DNA from: JADYYB01 sp964402985
GTDB lineage: Bacteria; Pseudomonadota; Alphaproteobacteria; Rhizobiales; Kaistiaceae
Direction: 5' to 3'
NCBI GenBank assembly: GCA_964402985.1
Contig: CAYOET010000170.1
Location: 1 to 5,543, forward strand
Length of the DNA stretch: 5,543 bases
Each line of letters opens with the position of its first letter. The first letter of the stretch is position 1. The translations under genes were made by a program, and so were the position numbers. Positions 1-4,651 of this stretch are shown one piece after another. A model generated the notes under the pieces. It ran no database searches. It saw nothing but the letters and a program-made list of their open reading frames with translations, and was not told the origin of the DNA.

Positions 1-45
1 GCCAAGCAGATCGGCCTCGAGCAGACCCTCGAGAAGGGGCCATAG
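1..45 (+). CDS. C-terminal end of an unidentified protein (5' part outside window)
   Basis: The window opens inside a reading frame that ends at TAG 43-45. The 14 visible codons give AKQIGLEQTLEKGP. Thirteen of the 14 codons end in G or C, as expected for real coding sequence in this genome, and a strong terminator hairpin begins 32 bp after the stop, which supports this frame over the other two. The tail is charged and probably helical, with no motif that identifies a family. The gene appears to be the last of its transcript, because the next gene starts 180 bp further on beyond the terminator. Confidence 0.6.
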   Translation, partial: AKQIGLEQTLEKGP

Positions 46-77
46 CCCGACACAAACGCTCGTCCGGGAGAACGACA

Positions 78-103
78 GAGGGGCGGCCCACGGGCCGCCC
101 TTC
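78..103 (+). terminator. Rho-independent terminator after the gene ending at 45
   Basis: A perfect 9-bp GC-rich inverted repeat (GGGCGGCCC at 81-89, GGGCCGCCC at 92-100) is extended to about 12 pairs by the flanking bases, including one G-T pair. Sterically the loop is probably the central four bases CACG. It is followed by TTCCTGTT, a weak T-tract. Its place 32 bp after the stop at 45 fits termination of that gene. It also separates that transcript from the gene starting at 225. Confidence 0.75.
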
Positions 104-213
104 CTGTTGGTGCGCCGAGCGGTCGCCCGCCAAGCCTGAGACAGCTCCGGTTCGGACTGGTAGGCTGATCGCCCGAGAGACCGGGGCACGTGCCCAAGCG
201 GTCGCGGCAAGTT

Positions 214-220
214 GGGGGGA
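214..220 (+). promoter_or_regulatory. Shine-Dalgarno for the gene at 225
   Basis: GGGGGGA lies four bases before ATG 225. It is a G-rich, AGGAGG-like site and decides for this start over in-frame downstream methionines such as codon 11. I see no convincing -35/-10 promoter in the gene-free stretch 46-224. Confidence 0.55.
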
Positions 221-224
221 GACA

Positions 225-740
225 ATGCAGGCAGTCCGGTGGAGCGCGGCGATCATGGCCGCGGCGGTGCTTTCGATGCCGCCGGCCGGTCCGTCACTCG
301 CCCAGGTCCCAGGCGACCTCTTGCGCGGCTGCGGGAACTGGGTGTTCCACCCCGATCTGGTGATCGAAGAGGGGCCGGAGCCCGCCGTGGAACTCGCTTG
401 CGCCGACAGTCTCGGGTTCATCGTGGTGTGCGTGCTGGGCGATTTCATCGCCGGGCTCCGCTACTACGGGCCGCCTTCCTCGCTCGGCGAGGATGCCGGC
501 TACCAGCAGTTCCGCTTCACGGCAGGCGAGCGCTCGATCGACATGTATCTCCGCTTCGAGGGGCTGGACGCGGCCTGGGCGACCTACACCGAATTCGAGC
601 ACCCGCTGTTCAGCGCGATCCGCGAGGAGGCCGGACCGATCAGGGTGACGCATGTCGCGAGCGGCGAGAGCGCCAGCCTGCCGCTGCGCGGTTCGGCGCG
701 CGCGTTCGCAGCGCTCCGCACGGCGTGCGAGGCGCTCTAG
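225..740 (+). CDS. Small exported protein with four cysteines, function unknown
   Basis: The product is 171 residues. The start ATG at 225 is preceded at close spacing by a purine-rich Shine-Dalgarno run, GGGGGGA (214-220). Residues 1-26 form a Sec signal peptide: an Arg at position 5, a hydrophobic alanine-rich core at about 8-18, and a likely cut after Ser-Leu-Ala (26), giving a mature periplasmic or secreted domain of about 145 residues. There is no lipobox, so it is not a lipoprotein. Mature cysteines are at 36, 59, 69 and 168, enough for two disulfides. The C-terminus (LRGSARAFAALRTAC) matches a 'GS..A...LR..C' ending that I associate with uncharacterised alphaproteobacterial periplasmic proteins; that association is from memory. 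I cannot assign a family or activity. The gene is a single unit between a terminator upstream and a convergent gene 21 bp downstream. Confidence 0.8.
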   Translation: MQAVRWSAAIMAAAVLSMPPAGPSLAQVPGDLLRGCGNWVFHPDLVIEEGPEPAVELACADSLGFIVVCVLGDFIAGLRYYGPPSSLGEDAGYQQFRFTAGERSIDMYLRFEGLDAAWATYTEFEHPLFSAIREEAGPIRVTHVASGESASLPLRGSARAFAALRTACEAL

Positions 741-761
741 TCTAGGCGCCAGCTCGACCAC

Positions 762-2729
762 TCAGGGCGCAGGCAATTCCACCGGCGTCGGGGCGAGCGG
801 CTCGAGGGGAAGCGCCGGCTCACCCGAGAGCGAGGCCATGAACTCGGTTTCGGCTTCGTCGATGGCGGCGACGATCTCGGCCTGGAATTGCTCGCGGCTC
901 AATTCCTCCTCGAGCTTGAGGAGGAGATAGTCGACGCCGACGCCCATGAGGATGCCGCCGGCGGCGCCGCCGATGACGGCGCCCGCCGCCGTGCCGGCGC
1001 CGGGAACGAGCGAGCCGATCGCCCCGCCGATGAAGGCGCCGGCGACCGTGCCGGCGCCGCCCGCGGCAAGCTTGCCGCCGGCGAGCTTGGCCAACGCCGC
1101 GGCCGCGAGCTGGACCGTGCCCTTGGCGGTCAGCTTGGTGATCGCCTTGGCGACGACAATGGCGCTCGCGGTGACCGCGCCCGCGGCGAGGCCTCCGCCG
1201 ACGCGGGTCGGAAAGGCGATCGCATCGTCGAAATGGAAGGCGCCGAGGAGCTCCGCCGCCGTGGCGGTCGCGGCGATCTCGGGGGGGAAACCGTCGATGC
1301 CGGCAACCTCGTTCTCGGCGACAAGCCGGCTCGCCGCTTCGGCGTATTCGGCGACCGAGGCCGCAGTGTAGGCCGCGACCGCGGCGAGGTCGGTCTCGAA
1401 GGCGGCGAAGGGCGCATTCCGCTCGAGATAGGCGCGGAGCTCGCTCGCGACATAGGTCTCGAAATCGCCGATGAGGAGCTGGCCGAGGCGGGCGTATTCA
1501 GCCGGCAGCCCGTAATAAGCGTCGAGATAGGCCGGCACGTTGGCACGCATCGCCGCAAAGCCGTCGCGGGCGAGCGGTTCGAGCGTCGTCTGCCGGAGGG
1601 CGATCCGTCCGAGATACTCGGCGCGCAAGGCTTCGACCCGTTCGATGGTGCCGGCGCGGACGAAGATTTCGTCGATCTGCTCCATCACCTCGCGGGCCCG
1701 GGCCACCGGCTCGGCGACGGTGGGCGGAGCGCCCGCGGTCGCGGGTTCGGCCGGGGTGAGCGCGCGTTCGAGGTAGGCGATTCCAGGGAAGTAGATGAAG
1801 CCGACGAGGAAGGTGAGGAGCGCCGCGGCGATGGCGATGCGGCCTGGCGAGGGCGTGCGCGGCGTTTCGGTCGGCTCGGGCGGGGCGAGGATGCGTGCGT
1901 ATTCGCGCGCCGGAACGACGAAGGCCGCGAAGGCCTGGGCGAGGCCGAAGAGGGTGACGAAAAGCCCGGCGGTTAACAACAACGCCGCCCCGGCCCCGAC
2001 CCCCTCCCCCGCGGCCCCGTGCGCGTCGCCGCCGAGGCCGTGGAAGATCGCCATGACCTCGAAGAGCGTCGCCATGAGGTGGCTCGACCCGACATAGTCC
2101 GGCTGGGCGGCGATCGCTTCGGCCAGGGACGAGAAAGACACACGCTCGGCGCCGGCGTGGAGGAGGAGAAGCGAGGTGACGGCGACCGCGACGGCGAGGG
2201 TGACGGCGATCCGCGAGGCCGGGATGAAGCGGAACCAGGGGCGGACCTCGCGGCTCACCGTCGGCGAGACGAGAGCGAAGCAGAGGCCGACGAGGACGGC
2301 GAGGAGGACCACGCCGCCCCACAGCTGGGCCGGGCGAAGCTCCGCGCCGACGACCAGCGAGGCTGCGCTCCACAAGGCCAGCGGCAGGGCGAGGAGGATG
2401 CGGAGATAGGGGCCCGACAGGAGCCCGGCGATGCGCCCGGTCGAGCTGACCGCGGACAGGAAATGGATGCGGCGGAGTGCACTCCGGTAGGCCGACACGG
2501 CGAGGATGGGCGCCGCGACGAGCAGGAACAGGAACGCCGCTCCGAGCGCGCCGACGCTATCGCCGAGGCGCGAGGCGGCCCACAGAAGAGCCACGAACGC
2601 GCCCGCCTTCAGCACATATCGCGCGGCGGCCGGCACCAGAGTGCGATCCGCGGATTCTACCGGCAATGTCAATGTCGCGTCGGACAGGGTGTCCTCCAGG
2701 AACGCCCGCCGGCGACTGACCGCCGGCAC
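762..2729 (-). CDS. Multi-pass membrane protein with a C-terminal glycine-zipper region, uncharacterised
   Basis: The frame encodes up to 655 residues. Hydrophobic segments at about 39-58, 61-80, 109-128, 134-154, 174-191, 246-272 and 298-320 predict some seven inner-membrane helices. Residues 276-297 are a Pro/Glu-rich linker. Residues 335-500 are a soluble, mainly helical, Ala/Glu/Tyr-rich domain with no catalytic motif that I see. Residues 511-530 and 548-600 are very rich in Gly and Ala with repeated GxxxG/AxxxG spacing (for example AGAFIGGAIG and GAVIGGAAGG), a glycine zipper typical of tightly packed or oligomerising membrane helices. A charged amphipathic stretch (LLLKLEEELSREQF, about 602-615) and a Pro-rich tail follow. 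I cannot name a family; a channel-like or envelope-stress role would be speculation. An in-frame TGA (2733-2735) lies just upstream of the GTG at 2729, so the frame cannot extend further. That GTG has no Shine-Dalgarno. A GGAGGA (2692-2697) sits four bases before CTG codon 15 (2685-2687), so the true start may be there. The gene is a single unit converging on 225-740. Confidence 0.85.
   Translation of the reverse strand: MPAVSRRRAFLEDTLSDATLTLPVESADRTLVPAAARYVLKAGAFVALLWAASRLGDSVGALGAAFLFLLVAAPILAVSAYRSALRRIHFLSAVSSTGRIAGLLSGPYLRILLALPLALWSAASLVVGAELRPAQLWGGVVLLAVLVGLCFALVSPTVSREVRPWFRFIPASRIAVTLAVAVAVTSLLLLHAGAERVSFSSLAEAIAAQPDYVGSSHLMATLFEVMAIFHGLGGDAHGAAGEGVGAGAALLLTAGLFVTLFGLAQAFAAFVVPAREYARILAPPEPTETPRTPSPGRIAIAAALLTFLVGFIYFPGIAYLERALTPAEPATAGAPPTVAEPVARAREVMEQIDEIFVRAGTIERVEALRAEYLGRIALRQTTLEPLARDGFAAMRANVPAYLDAYYGLPAEYARLGQLLIGDFETYVASELRAYLERNAPFAAFETDLAAVAAYTAASVAEYAEAASRLVAENEVAGIDGFPPEIAATATAAELLGAFHFDDAIAFPTRVGGGLAAGAVTASAIVVAKAITKLTAKGTVQLAAAALAKLAGGKLAAGGAGTVAGAFIGGAIGSLVPGAGTAAGAVIGGAAGGILMGVGVDYLLLKLEEELSREQFQAEIVAAIDEAETEFMASLSGEPALPLEPLAPTPVELPAP
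2692..2697 (-). promoter_or_regulatory. Candidate Shine-Dalgarno inside the annotated 5' end of the membrane-protein gene
   Basis: On the minus strand, GGAGGA is followed after four bases by CTG TCC GAC GCG, which would read Met-Ser-Asp-Ala if CTG initiates. No purine-rich site precedes the GTG at 2729. The site could decide the start (641 residues instead of 655), but CTG starts are rare and a GGAGGA can occur by chance in coding sequence. Confidence 0.35.
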
Positions 2730-2799
2730 GCATCATGTGGCGATCGGCGCGGAAATCTCAAAGGGCGGCCGCTACGCCAACGCGGCGTCGGCCGCGATC

Positions 2800-2967
2800 C
2801 TAGTCGATGATCCGGTCGGCACGGGCTAGGAGATGAAGCGGGACGACCAGGCCGAGCTCCGCCGCGAGGCGGCGGTTGATGGCGAGGAAAAAGACACTGG
2901 CGCCCGCAACAGGGAGATCGCCCGGGCGTTCGCCGTTGAGAATGCGACCGACATAGGTTCCGGCGCG
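2800..2967 (-). pseudogene. C-terminal remnant of an ABC transporter substrate-binding protein (ABC_sub_bind type)
   Basis: Reading the minus strand to TAG 2800-2802 gives about 55 residues that match, from memory, the end of the ABC_sub_bind (PF04392) periplasmic binding-protein family. In order they show AGTYVGRILNGERPGDLPV, then FFLAINRRLAAELGL, then VVPLHLLARADRIID. The family usually ends with a similar 'YV.RILkG.kPaDLPV ... INlktAkaLGL.vP..LL.RADeVIe'. Such proteins are normally a little over 300 residues; here the frame upstream of about 2967-3000 loses all likeness. The family signal peptide and ligand-binding lobes are absent from all three minus-strand frames up to the next gene. 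The piece is well preserved at residue level, so the loss looks fairly recent. It lies 70 bp upstream of the membrane-protein gene and in the same direction, but has no visible start signal of its own. Confidence 0.75.
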
Positions 2968-3100
2968 GGCGCCATCCTCCGCGCCTCCCCTTTGGACAAT
3001 GCGGCAGCGCACAAAGGGCCATTGGCAACGCTGATCGGACCCATCGAGTGATGCCGCGCTGCGGCTGGGCGATGTTCCCCCGCCAAACCCATCGGGGGTT

Positions 3101-3110
3101 GGAGGGAGGA
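3101..3110 (+). promoter_or_regulatory. Strong Shine-Dalgarno for the gene at 3119
   Basis: GGAGGGAGGA lies eight bases before ATG 3119. This near-consensus site decides for ATG 3119 over the TTG at 3113, which would be too close to it. Confidence 0.8.
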
Positions 3111-3118
3111 TTTTGCCT

Positions 3119-3628
3119 ATGAACAAGATGTTTGGGCTCATTGCGGGCGCGCTTGCGTCGCTCGCACTTTCAGGCTCGGCGTTCGCGCAGCAGGTGTCGG
3201 GGCAGGTCGGCTCGGGTCCGCCCGAGGACATCTTCCTCGAGGTGACGCTGGGGACCGGCGGGGCGGGCATCACGCTGTCGCAGACCGAGTTCCGTCTCGC
3301 CTGGGGCGGCTACTATCGCTTCAACCTCGAATGCCCGGCACCGGGCGTCGCCAACGAGGCGGGGATCAGCTTCTCGGCGCCGGACCTATGGACCAATTCG
3401 CATATCCGCATCATCAGCGTCAGCGACCCGGCGAGCGGTTTCCAGGAGGTCCCGGAGATCAACTTCCATCTCCAGGGCCTGCAGCTGCGGATGATCGACT
3501 GCGAGGGGATGGGGGCCGCGGCGCGGTTCAGCTTCTTCCCGATGCGCAAGGGAACCTTCGAGTTCGTCGTCCTCGACGACACGGTGACTCCGAACGTCGA
3601 GGTGAAGGGCTCCTTCATCGTCGAGTAG
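3119..3628 (+). CDS. Small exported, cupredoxin-like periplasmic protein, function unknown
   Basis: The product is 169 residues from ATG 3119. Residues 1-23 are a classic Sec signal peptide (MNKMFGLIAG start, hydrophobic core, cut after Ala-Phe-Ala), leaving a mature protein of about 146 residues. The mature part is rich in predicted beta strands. The order of its segments, a 'GGYYRFNLEC' strand, a 'SFSAPDLWTNSHIRI' strand, a 'FSFFPMRKGTFEF' strand and a terminal 'GSFIVE', resembles cupredoxin-like periplasmic proteins, whose last strands follow the pattern 'f.p.r.GtfeF...v.G.f.Ve'. The usual clustered Cys/His/Met copper ligands of the C-terminal loop are not present, so I do not propose copper binding. 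The only cysteines are 72 and 128, which could form a disulfide. The gene stands alone between degraded regions. The fold assignment is an inference from pattern; export is well supported. Confidence 0.8.
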   Translation: MNKMFGLIAGALASLALSGSAFAQQVSGQVGSGPPEDIFLEVTLGTGGAGITLSQTEFRLAWGGYYRFNLECPAPGVANEAGISFSAPDLWTNSHIRIISVSDPASGFQEVPEINFHLQGLQLRMIDCEGMGAAARFSFFPMRKGTFEFVVLDDTVTPNVEVKGSFIVE

Positions 3629-3671
3629 GACGGCGCGGGCGGCATCTCCGTCGCCGGCTGTCGGGCATCAC

Positions 3672-3695
3672 CCTCGCGCGTGGCGCCGCGCGAGG
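3672..3695 (+). terminator. GC-rich hairpin after the 3119-3628 gene, possible terminator
   Basis: A perfect 9-bp inverted repeat (CCTCGCGCG at 3672-3680, CGCGCGAGG at 3687-3695) encloses the six-base loop TGGCGC. It begins 44 bp after the stop at 3628. No T-tract follows, so it may act weakly, act with Rho, or only stabilise the mRNA 3' end. It is the best terminator candidate for this gene. Confidence 0.4.
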
Positions 3696-3964
3696 TGGTG
3701 TCGCGTGCCCCTCGCTGCCTCGCGGCCGGGACTCACGCGGAGGGCGCACGGCCCCGATGCCTTCGCAAGGTCGATCGAACCGAGAGAGCGAAATGGCGCG
3801 GGCCGAGCCAACGCCTACGATCTCCGGGTAAGCCTCGCGGAGTCCTCCCAAACCCGGCCAACTTGGGAGGGCGACGTCTCCGTGCGCCTCCCCTGGATAT
3901 GGCGCAACACCGACTGGGGCGGGCGCGCCCGCGCGATGCCAAGGGCGACCCGGCAGAGGCATCG

Positions 3965-4159
3965 GGCAAAATCAGGATGGACGACACTGCAGTGCTCGAA
4001 GGCGCCCACGCCTTCGCCATTGTCGGCTATGACGCGGAGGGCTTCTGGGTCATGAACTCGTGGGGCCGCGGCTGGGGCGCCGAAGGGTTCGGGCACTGGT
4101 CATACGAGGACTGGCGCAAGCATGTCCTCGACGCCTGGGTCCTGCGTCTCGCCCGACGA
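3965..4159 (+). pseudogene. C-terminal remnant of a papain-family (C1) cysteine protease
   Basis: About 65 residues in one frame carry the two C-terminal hallmarks of peptidase family C1. The first is the catalytic-histidine motif (GAHAFAIVGYD, His codon at 4007-4009). About 14 residues later comes the catalytic-asparagine motif NSWG in the sequence FWVMNSWGRGWGAEGF. It continues through HWSYEDWRKHVLDAWVLRLA, the usual end of the bacterial C1 domain. The N-terminal half with the Gln and catalytic Cys (Q...CGSCWA in typical members) is absent upstream in all three frames, so no active protease can be made. The frame stays open to 4540 but turns into low-complexity Arg/Pro-rich sequence after 4159. 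ATG 3977 has no Shine-Dalgarno. The residue-level conservation suggests a truncated gene, not an old chance likeness. Confidence 0.8.
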
Positions 4160-4263
4160 GCAAAGGCGCCTCAGACCCGACCTCGCCGGACTCGGCTTCC
4201 AGAGCTGGATGTTCGGGGAAAGCGACCCGATCGGTTAGCGGGGAAGCGTCCAGGGGCGGCTCG

Positions 4264-4530
4264 TCAGGGCCGCCCGCCACTCGGGATCGCTACCACGCGC
4301 ACGTCGTCGCCGGTCGGGGAAAGACGAGCGAGGGTCGTCGCCGCCCTGGGCGCGGTCGGGGCTAAAGGATCGCGAGCCCTCGATCTCCAGCCGATTGCCA
4401 ACAAGGAGGAGGAGTCCCCGGTCGTCGCCCCTGAGGCGGAAGTCCCCGCCATCTCCCTCTACCTCGCACTCGACGCCCTCGACCGTGAGGTAGCAGGTGG
4501 CCGCGGGCGCGATATCGATCCTCTGCGTCC
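4264..4530 (-). pseudogene. Possible degraded minus-strand gene, frameshifted, family unknown
   Basis: On the minus strand one frame from about 4530 reads IDIAPAATCYLTVEGVECEV, then GDGGDFRLRGDDRGLLLLVG, then NRLEIEGSR. It is beta-rich, balanced in composition and GC-rich at third positions. The reading seems to switch frame between about 4290 and 4375, after which ARLSPTGDDVRVVAIPSGG runs to TGA 4264-4266. A TGA closes the first frame just upstream and no ATG, GTG or TTG opens it, so it is not an intact gene. The 'CYL.V.G' opening recalls small exported proteins of Alphaproteobacteria, from memory only. The opposite strand is codon-aligned and also GC3-rich here (frame 3680-4540), so strand assignment is uncertain. 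Confidence 0.3.
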
Positions 4531-4602
4531 TTCACAGTGAAGCCGAACCTGGGCTACAGCGCGCTCGACCGGGTGCCTGACCCTGTCGGCACGTGCAAAC
4601 AT

Positions 4603-4629
4603 GAAAGGGCGAGCCGCGCTCGCCCTTTC
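4603..4629 (-). terminator. Rho-independent terminator of the SMP-30-type gene
   Basis: A perfect 11-bp inverted repeat (GAAAGGGCGAG at 4603-4613, CTCGCCCTTTC at 4619-4629) with a five-base loop lies 22 bp downstream of the minus-strand stop at 4652. On the minus strand the stem is followed by ATGTTTG, a short T-rich run. The flanking A and T bases in the stem mean it could act in both directions. Confidence 0.8.
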
Positions 4630-4651
4630 CTGGTTGCTCGCCCGCTTCCGT

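Larger units (their letters stand above)
2730..3118. other. Gene-free interval between divergent genes, with one gene remnant
   Basis: This interval separates the minus-strand membrane-protein gene from the plus-strand gene at 3119, so promoters for both should lie here. Apart from the substrate-binding-protein remnant (2800-2967), I see no intact reading frame with a start signal. I find no confident sigma-70-like -35/-10 pair. Just before the 3119 gene, CCAA...CCC (3083-3090) can pair imperfectly with GGG...TTGG (3094-3102), a small hairpin touching the edge of its Shine-Dalgarno. Confidence 0.6.
3629..4651. other. About 1 kb without an intact gene: degraded region
   Basis: No reading frame here has both a plausible start signal and whole-length coding character, although one plus-strand frame stays open from 3680 to 4540. 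The interval contains a protease remnant (3965-4159), a coding-like minus-strand stretch (4264-4530) and several GC-rich inverted repeats: 3672-3695, 3842-3872 (10 pairs counting one G-T, 11-base loop) and 4254-4275 (7-bp stem, 8-base loop). The part from about 3700 to 3960 matches nothing I recognise in any frame. No transposase fragment, tRNA or insertion-sequence end is visible. Confidence 0.6.

Noticed and set aside
212..745. Alternative plus-strand frame overlapping the gene at 225
   Set aside because: Its product is Arg-rich nonsense, while the 225 frame has a Shine-Dalgarno, a signal peptide and cysteines.
294..761. Minus-strand open frame opposite the gene at 225
   Set aside because: It is antisense to a convincing exported-protein gene and has no recognisable domain or start signal.
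888..1976. Long plus-strand open frame (362 residues) opposite the membrane-protein gene
   Set aside because: The translation is Arg/Gly/Asp/Glu low-complexity sequence typical of the antisense of a GC-rich gene, whereas the minus strand encodes clear membrane helices. No Shine-Dalgarno supports it.
2019..2810. Plus-strand open frame (263 residues) opposite the 5' part of the membrane-protein gene
   Set aside because: It is a shadow frame full of Arg/Glu/Asp/Gly, with no domain, signal peptide or ribosome-binding site.
2800..3273. Full 157-residue minus-strand frame as an intact gene
   Set aside because: Its first 100 or so residues are the antisense of the signal peptide and start of the 3119 gene and show no family likeness. 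Only the last 55 residues are meaningful.
3842..3872. Inverted repeat (10 pairs including one G-T, 11-base loop) as a terminator
   Set aside because: No T-tract follows on either strand and no gene ends nearby; it is only noted as part of the degraded region.
3680..4540. Single 286-residue plus-strand protein containing the protease motifs
   Set aside because: Only about residues 96-160 look like protein of a known family. Both ends are Arg/Pro-rich and lack coding character, there is no Shine-Dalgarno at 3680, and the catalytic-Cys half is missing. I treat it as a remnant.
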